Assembly: GCF_965278975.1 (NCBI RefSeq)
Contig: NZ_OZ257126.1
Location: 1,178,001-1,242,000, forward strand
Direction of reading: 5' to 3'
DNA length: 64,000 nt
Source of the DNA: Ferrovibrio sp965278975
GTDB taxonomy: Bacteria > Pseudomonadota > Alphaproteobacteria > Ferrovibrionales > Ferrovibrionaceae
Shown: piece after piece, positions 18,082-26,405 of the stretch
Position numbering within the stretch: the stretch's first letter is position 1
How the letters are laid out: each line of letters starts with the position of its first letter
Notes under the pieces: model-generated
What the model saw: the letters and a program-made list of their open reading frames with translations, nothing else
Told to the model about the DNA's origin: nothing
Database searches by the model: none
Program-made: the position numbers and the translations under genes

Positions 18082-20358
18082 ATGAGCGAGAGCAAAACCA
18101 ACAGCCTCTACGAGGCCGCGCTGGAATTTCACAAAGTGGGCCAGCCGGGCAAGCTGGAAATCGTGCCGACCAAGCCGATGGCGACGACGCGCGATTTGAG
18201 CCTGGCCTATTCTCCCGGTGTTGCCGCGCCCTGCCTCGCCATCGCCGAGAATCCCGACACTGCTTATGACTACACCACCCGTGGTAACATGGTGGCGGTG
18301 ATTTCCAACGGTACCGCCGTGCTGGGCCTTGGCAATCTCGGCGCGCTTGCCGGCAAGCCGGTGATGGAAGGCAAGTCGGTATTGTTCAAGCGCTTCGCCG
18401 ATGTCGATTCCATCGACCTCGAAGTCGATACCGAGGAAGTCGACGCCTTCGTCAATGCCGTGCGCTATCTCGGCCCCAGCTTCGGCGGCATCAACCTGGA
18501 AGACATCAAGGCGCCGGAATGCTTCGTGATCGAGCAGCGCCTGCGCGAGCTGATGGATATTCCGATCTTCCATGACGACCAGCATGGCACCGCGATCATC
18601 GCCGCCGCCGGCCTGATTAACGCGCTGCATCTGACGGGCCGCGACATCAAGACTGCGAAGATGGTAGTGAACGGCGCCGGCGCCGCCGGCATCGCCTGCA
18701 CCGAGCTGATGAAGGCCATGGGCATGGCCAACGAGAACGTGATCCTCTGCGACACCAAGGGCGTGGTCTACCAGGGCCGCACCGATGGCATGAACCAGTG
18801 GAAATCTGCCCATGCGGTGAAGACCGATGCGCGCAGCCTGGCCGATGCGGTGAAAGGCTCCGACATCTTCTTCGGCCTCTCGGTGAAAGGCGCGCTGACG
18901 CCGGACATGCTGCGCAGCATGGCGGCCAATCCGATCATCTTCGCCATGGCCAACCCGGACCCGGAAATCACCCCGGAGGAAGCCGCCGCCACCCGCGCCG
19001 ACGCCATCATGGCGACCGGCCGCTCGGACTATGCCAACCAGGTCAACAACGTTCTCGGCTTCCCCTATATCTTCCGTGGCGCGCTGGACGTGCGCGCCCG
19101 CACCATCAACGATGCGATGAAGATCGCGGCGGCCGAGGCCATCGCCAAGCTGGCGCGTGAGGACGTGCCCGATGAAGTGGCCGCGGCCTACAAGGGCGCG
19201 CGGCCGAAATACGGCCCGAACTACATCATCCCCTCGCCGTTCGATCCGCGCCTGATCGTGGAAATCCCGCTCGCCGTTGCCAAGGCCGCCGTGGCCAGCG
19301 GCGTGGCGCGCAAGCCGATCGCCGATTGGGGCGCCTACCGCAACCAGCTTCGCGCCCGCCTCGATCCCACTGCCGGCAGCCTGCAGATCTTCATGGATCA
19401 GGTGGCCGCCAACCCTAAGCGCGTGGTGTTCGCCGAGGGCGAGGAAGAAACCGTGATCCGCGCCGCGCTCGCCTTCCGCGATGCCGGCTTCGGCACGCCG
19501 ATCCTGATCGGCCGCAGCGAGCGCATCGCCGCGACCATGAAGGAAATCGGGCTCAGCAACCTGGATGGCATCGAGATCAGCAATGCGCGCGTCTCGACCC
19601 ATAACGAGGCCTATACCGATTTCCTCTACAAGCGCCATCAGCGGCGCGGCGCCCTGCATCGCGATGTGCAGCGCCTGGTGAACCTGGACCGCAACGTGTT
19701 CGGCGCCTGCATGGTCGCCATGGGCCATGCCGATGCCATGGTCACCGGCGTCACCCGCACCTACAGCGTCTCCTATGAAGGCGTGCGCTGGGCCATCGAT
19801 CCGGCACGCGGCCAGCGCGTGGTCGGCATCTCCATCATCCTGGCCAAGGGCCGTACCGTGTTCATCGCCGATACCTCGGTGACCGAACTGCCCGGCTCGC
19901 AGGATCTGAGCCAGATCGCCATCCAGGCCGCCGAAGTGGCACGCAAGATGGGCCATGAGCCGCGCGTTGCGCTGCTCTCGCATTCCAATTTCGGCAACGC
20001 CCCGGGCGGCGTGGTGGATGTGGTGCGCCAGGCGGTGATGGCGCTGGACCAGATGCGGTCGGGCGGCAGCGAGGTGAATTTCGAATACGATGGCGAAATG
20101 TCGGCTGCCGTGGCGCTGAACCCGGACCTGCAGAAGATCTATCCGTTCTGCCGGCTTTCCGGCCCGGCCAATGTGCTGATCATGCCCGGCCTGCATTCGG
20201 CGCTGATCTCGGCGCAGCTGCTGCAGGAACTCGGCGGCGGCACCGTGATCGGCCCGCTGCTGGTCGGCCTGGAAAAGCCGGTGCAGATTGCGCAGATGGG
20301 CGCAAGCTTGAGCGACATCGTCAACCTCGCCGCGCTGGCTGCTTATAACGCCCGCTGA
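18082..20358 (+). CDS. maeB: NADP-dependent malic enzyme with phosphotransacetylase-like tail
   Basis: MaeB decarboxylates malate to pyruvate with NADP+. The 758-residue protein has a malic enzyme domain (residues about 1-430; YSPGVAAPC, IFHDDQHGTAII with the metal-binding Asp pair, VVNGAGAAGIACTELM as dinucleotide site, IFAMANPDPEITPEEA) and a C-terminal phosphate acetyl/butyryl transferase-like domain (residues about 440-758; VVFAEGEEETVIRAAL, PGSQDLSQIAIQAAE). In known MaeB proteins the tail is not needed for catalysis and binds acetyl-CoA as a regulator. It has its own promoter and terminator, so it is probably monocistronic. Confidence 0.97.
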   Translation: MSESKTNSLYEAALEFHKVGQPGKLEIVPTKPMATTRDLSLAYSPGVAAPCLAIAENPDTAYDYTTRGNMVAVISNGTAVLGLGNLGALAGKPVMEGKSVLFKRFADVDSIDLEVDTEEVDAFVNAVRYLGPSFGGINLEDIKAPECFVIEQRLRELMDIPIFHDDQHGTAIIAAAGLINALHLTGRDIKTAKMVVNGAGAAGIACTELMKAMGMANENVILCDTKGVVYQGRTDGMNQWKSAHAVKTDARSLADAVKGSDIFFGLSVKGALTPDMLRSMAANPIIFAMANPDPEITPEEAAATRADAIMATGRSDYANQVNNVLGFPYIFRGALDVRARTINDAMKIAAAEAIAKLAREDVPDEVAAAYKGARPKYGPNYIIPSPFDPRLIVEIPLAVAKAAVASGVARKPIADWGAYRNQLRARLDPTAGSLQIFMDQVAANPKRVVFAEGEEETVIRAALAFRDAGFGTPILIGRSERIAATMKEIGLSNLDGIEISNARVSTHNEAYTDFLYKRHQRRGALHRDVQRLVNLDRNVFGACMVAMGHADAMVTGVTRTYSVSYEGVRWAIDPARGQRVVGISIILAKGRTVFIADTSVTELPGSQDLSQIAIQAAEVARKMGHEPRVALLSHSNFGNAPGGVVDVVRQAVMALDQMRSGGSEVNFEYDGEMSAAVALNPDLQKIYPFCRLSGPANVLIMPGLHSALISAQLLQELGGGTVIGPLLVGLEKPVQIAQMGASLSDIVNLAALAAYNAR

Positions 20359-20391
20359 CGCGGGCTGGGCGCGCAGCAAACACCTTTGTGT

Positions 20392-20420
20392 AATGGCCCG
20401 CTTCAGGCGGGCCATTTCTT
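20392..20420 (+). terminator. Rho-independent terminator after maeB
   Basis: Perfect stem AATGGCCCGC-ttcag-GCGGGCCATT followed by TCTTT, 34 bases after the maeB stop. Confidence 0.8.
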
Positions 20421-20427
20421 TGCAGGA

Positions 20428-20502
20428 TGTCATCCCCGCGAAAGCGGGGATCCCATTTATATAAAAAGATAAAATGGGACTCTCGCTTGCGCGAGAGTGA
20501 CG
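20428..20502. repeat. Palindromic intergenic repeat, family B, short form
   Basis: A 75-base element: TGTCATCCCCGCGAAAGCGG on the left, an AT-rich centre flanked by CCCATTT and AAATGGG, and CTCTCGCTTGCGCGAGAG with GTGACG on the right. It lacks the insert of about 45 bases found in the two long copies. Confidence 0.85.
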
Positions 20503-20515
20503 ATCTGTCGGATGG

Positions 20516-20908
20516 TCAGAACGGTTCGCTGCCGAAGCCGTGCATGCGGCGGGCATATTGCAGGCCGATCAGCGCGCCTTTGATGCGCGGCAGCAGCCAC
20601 AGCGACAGGATCAGGGTGAGCGGCAGCCACAGCACCATGTGCAGCCATTCCGGCGGCTGCGCCTTCTGTTCCAGCATCAGCATCAGCGGCACGATGATAT
20701 GCGCCACGATCAGAATGGTGAAATAGGGCGGCGCGTCATCGGCGCGCTGGCCATCCAGGCGCAGGCCGCAGGCGCCGCAGCTCTCGATGACTTTCAGATA
20801 GCTGCCAAACATCCGGCCCTGGCCGCATTGCGGGCAGCGGCAGAACCAGCCCCGGCGCATCGCCAGCCAGAGGTCGCGCTGCGCCATCATGGAGCCACCC
20901 TGGTTCAT
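20516..20908 (-). CDS. DUF983 family zinc-ribbon membrane protein
   Basis: A 130-residue protein with an N-terminal four-cysteine zinc ribbon (CRCPQCGQGRMF and CGACGLRLDG) and two hydrophobic segments (YFTILIVAHIIVPLMLML; MVLWLPLTLILSLWLLPRI). This is the DUF983 layout; in alphaproteobacteria the family is often near cytochrome oxidase genes, but here it follows corA by 13 bases. The start at 20908 has AGGGG upstream; a second start MMAQRD at 20890 is possible. Function unknown. Confidence 0.85.
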   Translation of the reverse strand: MNQGGSMMAQRDLWLAMRRGWFCRCPQCGQGRMFGSYLKVIESCGACGLRLDGQRADDAPPYFTILIVAHIIVPLMLMLEQKAQPPEWLHMVLWLPLTLILSLWLLPRIKGALIGLQYARRMHGFGSEPF

Positions 20909-20921
20909 AGCCAGCCCCTGT

Positions 20922-21908
20922 TCACAACCAGCCCTTCCGCTTGAACCACCAATAGGGCAAAGCCGCCGAGGCGATCATCATCACGATGGCCATCGGATAG
21001 CCGAAGCTCCAGTCCAGTTCCGGCAGGTTGCGGAAATTCATGCCGTAGATGCTGGCAATCAGCGTCGGCGGCAGGAACACGGTGGCGGCCACCGAGAAGA
21101 TCTTGATGATCTTGGTCTGCTGGATGTTGATCAGGCCGAGCGTGGCATCGAGCAGGAAATTGCCCTTATGCGCCAGGAAGCCGGATTGCTCGGTGAGCGA
21201 CTGCACGTCGCGCGCGATGGTCTTGAGCCACTGGCGGCTTTCCTTGGTGCCGCGCTGCTCGGTGAGCGACAGGTTGAGGAAAGCGATCAGGCGGTTCAGC
21301 GTGGTGAGGCTGTCGCGGATGCGGCTGTTCAGATCCTCGATGCGGCCCAGGTTGCGGATCGCATCTTCCAGATCGGCATCATCGGGCTCGTCGCGGGTGC
21401 CATCGGCGCGGTAGCCGAAGATCGAGCGCGAAAGCTGATCGAGGTCGCGGCCGGCCCATTCCAGCACGTCGGCGGCGCGGTCGATGATCGAGTCGAGCAG
21501 GCCGCAGAGCGCGATATCGGGCGTGGCGCACATCGAGGGCGTGCGCATGGCACGGGTGATGAAGGAACGGAAAGCCTGCGGATCGGCGTAGCGCAAGGTC
21601 ACCAGCGCGCGATGCGAGCGGATGAAGGTGATCGCCGTGGTCTGCGGCAGCGGCGTCTCGGCATGGTAGAGCACGTTCGCCGTCATGTAGCTGATATCGG
21701 CCTCGCGGTAGAGGCGGCTGGAGATTTCGATCTCCTGCATCTCCTCGCGGGTCGGCATCTCAAGCCCGAGCAGGGCTTCGACAGCCTTTTCCTCAGCCGG
21801 CGTCGGCTCGACGAGATCAAGCCACACCACGCCTTCCGGCAGGACATCGGCCGGAGTCAGGTCGATCTTTTGCAGCAAAGAGCCTTGCGGCAGGTAGGCT
21901 GTGATCAT
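20922..21908 (-). CDS. corA: CorA-type magnesium/cobalt transporter
   Basis: A 328-residue divalent cation channel of the CorA/MIT superfamily. A long cytoplasmic alpha/beta and helical domain is followed by two C-terminal membrane helices (IFSVAATVFLPPTLIASI and MAIVMMIASAALPYWWF). The signature YGMNF ends the first helix and is the selectivity motif. The start MITAYLPQG at 21908, with AGGTA upstream, fits the family; the longer open frame has a low-complexity extension. It is co-directional with DUF983. Confidence 0.95.
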   Translation of the reverse strand: MITAYLPQGSLLQKIDLTPADVLPEGVVWLDLVEPTPAEEKAVEALLGLEMPTREEMQEIEISSRLYREADISYMTANVLYHAETPLPQTTAITFIRSHRALVTLRYADPQAFRSFITRAMRTPSMCATPDIALCGLLDSIIDRAADVLEWAGRDLDQLSRSIFGYRADGTRDEPDDADLEDAIRNLGRIEDLNSRIRDSLTTLNRLIAFLNLSLTEQRGTKESRQWLKTIARDVQSLTEQSGFLAHKGNFLLDATLGLINIQQTKIIKIFSVAATVFLPPTLIASIYGMNFRNLPELDWSFGYPMAIVMMIASAALPYWWFKRKGWL

Positions 21909-22075
21909 GGCCGGTACCTGGTTGCTTACGGTCTGCGAAGGGCTTGCGCGGTATGGTTCCGGTCTGCATCCCGGGCCACCGCCGCGCCCGCCTTGTAGCC
22001 CCGTTGGCGCGGCTTGGAAACCCTGAAAATGCACCTGCGGCGTTTTGGCCGCTTAAGCGTTAGCGAAGTTTTATC

Positions 22076-23056
22076 TCACGGTGCGACCGGGCTGGGTTTC
22101 GGCAGCGCCAGGCCCTTCTCCGCCATCACCCGGCGCAGCCGGTCCGGGTAGTCGGAAATGATGCCATCGACACCAGTTTCGATCAGCCGCGCCATATCGG
22201 CGGGATCGTTTACTGTCCAGGGGATCACCTGCAACCCCAGGGCATGGGCCTCGGTAACGTTTTCCTTGGTCACGTTGCGCCAGAACGGCGACCAGATACG
22301 GCCGCCCGCCGCCTGTACCAGACGCGGCACCGAACCGCCGAAATCATCCACATCGAGGCCGCCGAGCCACGGGCTGGCGCCGGGCTTGCCGCGCTCCACA
22401 TTGTCGGAATTCGGGGTTTCGATGGTGAGCATGGCAAGCGGGATTTCCGGCGCGATCTGGCGCGCATGCTTCAGGCTGCGCCAGTCGAAGCTCTGAATGG
22501 CGGCGCGGCTGACCATGCCGGCCTTGCGGATTTCTGCCACCAGGGCCGTGGCCAGTTCTTCCGGCGTGGCGCTGTCATGGGGCTTGAGCGGCGAGACCTT
22601 GGTCTCGATGTTGAAGCGCACATCGGAATTGCCGGCGCGCGCCACCAGCGCGAACACATCCGCAAGCAGCGGCATGCGCGTGCCATCCACCGGCTTCTGT
22701 TTCGGGTAATTCTGGCTGTAGCGGTTATCGGGATTGAGCCGGCCGACATCGTAGCGGCGCAGTTCGGCCAGCGGAGTCTGGCGGATCGCCGGGCCAGGCT
22801 CCTTGAGGAAGCTGCCATCGGGCTTGCGCGTCACGGTCGGCAGCAGCACCGGGTCATGCCCCACCAGCACGGCATTGTCGCTGGTCAGGTTGATATCGAG
22901 TTCCAGGGTGGTGACGCCCAGCGTCAGGGCGGTGGCAAAGGCCGGCAGGGTGTTTTCCGGCGCCAGGCCGCGCGCGCCGCGATGGCCTTGCAGGTCGAAA
23001 GCCTGGGCCGAAAGCGGCAGCAGCGCAATCAGTGAAACGGCGAGCAGGCGGCGCAT
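22076..23056 (-). CDS. Secreted glycerophosphodiester phosphodiesterase
   Basis: Hydrolyses glycerophosphodiesters to glycerol 3-phosphate and alcohols, probably in the periplasm. The 326-residue product begins with signal peptide MRRLLAVSLIALLPLSAQA. The catalytic core starts LQGHRGARGLAPENTLPAF, with metal ligands in TLELDINLTSDNAVLVGHDP; FNIETKVSP and the closing GVDGIISDYPDRL complete the TIM-barrel motif set. The ATG at 23056 has a strong GGGAGGG site. The long insertion between the second and third strands resembles GlpQ-type enzymes. Confidence 0.92.
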   Translation of the reverse strand: MRRLLAVSLIALLPLSAQAFDLQGHRGARGLAPENTLPAFATALTLGVTTLELDINLTSDNAVLVGHDPVLLPTVTRKPDGSFLKEPGPAIRQTPLAELRRYDVGRLNPDNRYSQNYPKQKPVDGTRMPLLADVFALVARAGNSDVRFNIETKVSPLKPHDSATPEELATALVAEIRKAGMVSRAAIQSFDWRSLKHARQIAPEIPLAMLTIETPNSDNVERGKPGASPWLGGLDVDDFGGSVPRLVQAAGGRIWSPFWRNVTKENVTEAHALGLQVIPWTVNDPADMARLIETGVDGIISDYPDRLRRVMAEKGLALPKPSPVAP

Positions 23057-23161
23057 GCGATTCCCTCCCTGGCATACTGCGCGCCAGTAGACGCCGCCCG
23101 CCGTCATCCGGCAAGACGCGGCAAGAAAAGCGTCATCCTTCTCCCTGCTGCCCCTCCCTGC

Positions 23162-23282
23162 CGTCATCCTCGCGCCAGCCCTTCGGGCCTGTGCGCCCAC
23201 GAACGCCTTTGGCGTTCGCGCGCTTACAGAGGATCCCATTTTTACGCCATGAAATGGGACCCTCGCTTTCGCGAGGGTGACG
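23162..23282 (-). repeat. Palindromic intergenic repeat, family B, long form, copy 2 (inverted)
   Basis: The reverse complement of this 121-base stretch matches 15151-15269 nearly base for base, including the inserted hairpins around GGCGTTCG and GGGCCTGTGCGCCC. Extra GTCATCC fragments lie just before it at 23102-23140. Confidence 0.85.
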
Positions 23283-23295
23283 AATAGGCCGGCCT

Positions 23296-24060
23296 CTACC
23301 GGTTGAAATCCAGTGCCTCGATCTGCTTCGCGGCGGCCTCGGCGGCGGCGGTATCGGGTGCCAGCATACGCACCTGTACCAGATCAGCGCGGGCAGCGCG
23401 GCGGTCACCGGCAGCGACCCGCAGATAGGCGCGCTCCAGCAAGGCTTCCACATTGCGGGCATTCAGCGCCAGCGCGGTTTCGGCATCTTCCAGCGCGCCG
23501 GCGGCATTGTTCTGCAACCGGCGGGCAGCAGCGCGCAAGGCCATGGCATCGTCCCGCGTCGGCTCCAGGCCCAGCGCGTGCGTGAGATCGGCCTCGGCGG
23601 CGGCATATTCATTGAGTTCCGCCAGCGCCTGGGCACGATCGAGCCGCAATTCGATGGCATTGGGCCGCGCCGCCACCGCGATATCCAGCAGCTTGCGGGC
23701 GCGGTCGGCCAGGCCGGCGAGCAGCCAGGCATTGGCCGCCTGATCGACGATATCGGTGACCAGATGCGGCACCTGACGCTCGGCCTCGGGCAGCAACTGC
23801 TCCAGGCGGTCGGCGGCATCGCCGTAATGCTTCAGCTCGAACAGCGCCAGCGCGGCGCAATGCGCCGCAGGCAGGCCGCCGCCGGTTGCCTGCCAGGTCT
23901 GCGCCTCGGCAAAGGCCTCTTCCGGACGGCTGCGCACCAGCCCCAGGCAATCCTGGTAGCCGAGCGCCTGCATTGCCCGCTGGGCCTGGGCGGGGGCGGG
24001 AACCTGGATGAAAAAAGCCGTGGCCAGGCCGAGGCAGGCGAGCGCGAAACGAGGCATCAT
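23296..24060 (-). CDS. Exported TPR-repeat protein
   Basis: A 254-residue protein with a signal peptide (MMPRFALACLGLATAFFIQVPAPAQA) and tandem TPR-like helix pairs through the rest (HCAALALFELKHYGDAADRLEQL, AIELRLDRAQALAELNEYAAAEADLTHAL, EALLERAYLRVAAGDRRAARADL). Such repeats bind protein partners; no enzymatic domain is seen. An alternative ATG at 24072 precedes the chosen start. It is divergent from the SDR gene at 24120. Confidence 0.75.
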   Translation of the reverse strand: MMPRFALACLGLATAFFIQVPAPAQAQRAMQALGYQDCLGLVRSRPEEAFAEAQTWQATGGGLPAAHCAALALFELKHYGDAADRLEQLLPEAERQVPHLVTDIVDQAANAWLLAGLADRARKLLDIAVAARPNAIELRLDRAQALAELNEYAAAEADLTHALGLEPTRDDAMALRAAARRLQNNAAGALEDAETALALNARNVEALLERAYLRVAAGDRRAARADLVQVRMLAPDTAAAEAAAKQIEALDFNR

Positions 24061-24119
24061 GCAGCGGAACATGGGGGCGGAGATTGACCGCCGCAACCGG
24101 GAAAGGCAAGAAACCGGAC

Positions 24120-25019
24120 ATGGATAAAAATCTCTTCTGCTTCGGCCTCGGCTACAGCGCGCAAAGCCTGATCGCACTGCTGCGCCAGCGGGAACCCGGG
24201 CAATGGCGCTTTTCCGGCACGGTGCGCTCTCCCGAGAAGGCCGCCGGCTTCGCGGCACACGGCATTGCCGCGCAAACCTTCGATGGCAGCGCCAAGCTGC
24301 CGCAGCCGGAACTGCTGGCGCAGGCGACGCATCTGCTGATTTCAGCGCCAGCCGAACAAGGGGGCGGCGATCCAGTATTGCGCCAGCATGCCGCCGATAT
24401 CGCCGCCCATCGCGGCCTTCACTGGATCGGTTATCTCTCCACCACCGGCGTCTATGGCGACAAGCAGGGCGCCTGGGTGGATGAGAGCATGGCGATGGCG
24501 CCGAGCCAGGAACGCGGCCGCCGCCGCGCCGAGGCCGAGGCCGGCTGGCTGGCGCTGCATGCCGATCACGGCCAGCCGGTGCACACATTCCGCCTCGCCG
24601 GCATCTACGGCCCGGGCCGCAGCGCGCTGGACAATCTGCGCGCCGGCAAGGCACACCGCATCGTCAAGCCGGGGCAGTATTTCTCGCGCATCCATGTCGA
24701 CGATATTGCCCAGGTGCTGGCGGCTTCCATCGCCCGGCCCAATCCCGGCGCGTCCTATAATGTCGCCGACGACGAACCGGCGCCGCCGCAGGATGTGATC
24801 GCCTATGGCGCCGAACTGCTCGGCATCGCCGCCCCGCCGGAAGTACCGTTCGAGCAGGCCGAGATGACCCCGATGGCGCGCAGTTTCTATGCCGAGAACA
24901 AGCGCGTCTCGAACCGCCGCATCAAGGACGAACTCGGCGTGACCCTGCTCTATCCGACCTACCGCGAAGGCCTGAAGGCGCTGCTGGCATCATCCAGCGC
25001 CCCGATGTCTCGCGCATAG
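24120..25019 (+). CDS. SDR/YeeZ-like NAD(P)-dependent epimerase-reductase
   Basis: A 299-residue extended short-chain dehydrogenase-like protein of the COG0451/YeeZ type. The opening LFCFGLGYSAQSLI is a Rossmann-type nucleotide site, followed by IGYLSTTGVYGDKQGAWVDE, with the substrate-site Ser-Thr-Thr and a tyrosine in the VYGD region, and FRLAGIYGPGRSALDNL. Substrate unknown. Its last 61 bases overlap the 3' end of the GNAT gene on the other strand. Confidence 0.85.
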   Translation: MDKNLFCFGLGYSAQSLIALLRQREPGQWRFSGTVRSPEKAAGFAAHGIAAQTFDGSAKLPQPELLAQATHLLISAPAEQGGGDPVLRQHAADIAAHRGLHWIGYLSTTGVYGDKQGAWVDESMAMAPSQERGRRRAEAEAGWLALHADHGQPVHTFRLAGIYGPGRSALDNLRAGKAHRIVKPGQYFSRIHVDDIAQVLAASIARPNPGASYNVADDEPAPPQDVIAYGAELLGIAAPPEVPFEQAEMTPMARSFYAENKRVSNRRIKDELGVTLLYPTYREGLKALLASSSAPMSRA

Positions 25020-25537
25020 AAGACGCAGATTTCATCGCGCTGGCGGGCGGGGACGTAATGCGGCCCCTCGCCGATCTTGTGCATCCCGAGCCGCACCAGG
25101 GCGGCGATGGAAGCGGCATTATTGGGCCGCGCGCCGGCGATGATGCGCTTCAGGCCCAAAGCCGCTATCGCTTCAGTAACAAAGGCCGGCAGGGCCTCGG
25201 TGAGATAGCCTTTGCGGTGATAGGCTTCGCCGAGCCAGTAGCTGAGCGTGCCGGTGGGCAATGAAGATTCGCTCAGGCCCATGGCGAGCCAGCCGATCAT
25301 GCGGTCATCGCCGCCCGGCAGCGTCAGCACGCGGTAGCAGCCCATCCGCGTCTCATGCGCCGCCAGGGCTTCCGCGATGCGCCGTTCCGCCATGGCGACA
25401 GAATAGGGATAGGGCCAGGTCGCCGTGAAGCTGCTTATCAGCGGCGTGATCAAGGCCGCAAGCGTGGCGGCATCCCCGGGCCGGGGCGGCCGCAGGTGCA
25501 GCCGCGCCGGACTTTCGCTGCTCACGCGATGCCCCAC
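24959..25537 (-). CDS. GNAT-family N-acetyltransferase (RimJ/RimL-like)
   Basis: A 192-residue acetyltransferase: LHLRPPRPGDAATLAALI opens the fold, LSYWLGEAYHRKGYLTEAL is the acetyl-CoA motif A region, and IIAGARPNNAASIAALVRLGM is the conserved motif B (N-x-x-S). This is the pattern of ribosomal-protein or small-molecule N-acetyltransferases. The ATG at 25537 overlaps the upstream hydrolase by 16 bases; a GTG at 25525 giving a 4-base GTGA overlap is an equally good start. Convergent overlap with the SDR gene. Confidence 0.85.
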   Translation of the reverse strand: MGHRVSSESPARLHLRPPRPGDAATLAALITPLISSFTATWPYPYSVAMAERRIAEALAAHETRMGCYRVLTLPGGDDRMIGWLAMGLSESSLPTGTLSYWLGEAYHRKGYLTEALPAFVTEAIAALGLKRIIAGARPNNAASIAALVRLGMHKIGEGPHYVPARQRDEICVFYARDIGALDDASSAFRPSR

Positions 25538-26280
25538 ACCGCATCCAGCAGCAGCGCGATATCCTCGGGCCGCGACAGACGGTGGTCGCCATCCTTGATC
25601 AGCGTGAGACGCGCATCGCCGCCGGAAAAGGCTTCGATGCTGCGCACGGCATGCTGCCAGGGCACGTCAGGGTCCTGCATGCCCTGCAGGATGCGCACCG
25701 GGCAATCCAGCGCAATCGGCCGGTCCAGGATCAGGTGGTTGCGGCCTTCCTGGATCAGCTTGAAATGATACTCGTAGGGCGCATCGGAATATTGCGACGG
25801 TTCGTAGAGCACGCCCTCGCGCTCCAGCGTGCTGCGCTGTGCCGGCGTCATCTGCGCCCACATCAGCGTTTCGGTGAAATCCAGCGCCGGGGCGACCAGC
25901 ACCAGGCCGGCGCAGCGTTGCGGCCGCGAGAGCGCGGCGAGCGTGGCCAGCCAGCCGCCCATGCTGGAGCCGATGATGATCTGCGGCCCCGTGGTCAGGT
26001 GATCGAGCACGGCCAGGGTATCATCCAGCCAGCGGCCGATGCTGCCATCCTTGAAGGCGCCGCTGGACTGGCCATGGGCGAAATAATCGAAGCGCGTGGC
26101 GGCGCGGCCTTGCTGCCGGGCCGCCGCTTCCAGCGCCACGGCCTTGGTGCCGGTCATGTCGCTGCGGTAGCCGCCGCAGAACAGCAAGCCCGGCCCGGCA
26201 CCCGGGACCTGGGCATAGGCGAGCTGGTGGCCATCGGGGCGCCTGAGAATTTGGGGAAGCATCTGGGGGGCATTATTCAT
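25522..26280 (-). CDS. Alpha/beta hydrolase
   Basis: A 252-residue alpha/beta hydrolase, probably a carboxylesterase or thioesterase. It shows the oxyanion region LLFCGGYRSDM, the nucleophile elbow GSSMGG near residue 110, an acid in MQDPDVPW and a histidine in KDGDHRLSRPEDI. The overall pattern resembles ABHD10-like thioesterases, but substrate is not determined. Start MNNAPQ at 26280; the frame is open further upstream without domain character. Co-transcribed with the GNAT gene. Confidence 0.85.
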   Translation of the reverse strand: MNNAPQMLPQILRRPDGHQLAYAQVPGAGPGLLFCGGYRSDMTGTKAVALEAAARQQGRAATRFDYFAHGQSSGAFKDGSIGRWLDDTLAVLDHLTTGPQIIIGSSMGGWLATLAALSRPQRCAGLVLVAPALDFTETLMWAQMTPAQRSTLEREGVLYEPSQYSDAPYEYHFKLIQEGRNHLILDRPIALDCPVRILQGMQDPDVPWQHAVRSIEAFSGGDARLTLIKDGDHRLSRPEDIALLLDAVWGIA

Positions 26281-26405
26281 AGTGCATTGGTAGCCAAGCC
26301 AGGGGCCTCCCGCCAGTATTGGCGCCAATTCAACCGGGGGCGGTCCCTTGCCACGGGCAGGGCTTTGCGATAACCCGGGGGCAATCAAGAACCCAACCCC
26401 CAAGT

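Noticed and set aside
18082..20358. Malic enzyme plus phosphotransacetylase domain as a novel fusion
   Set aside because: This is the standard MaeB architecture, with a tail known to be regulatory.
17995..20556. An 853-codon open frame opposite maeB
   Set aside because: It is a shadow of the strongly supported maeB gene, rich in His, Ala and Gly, with no domain.
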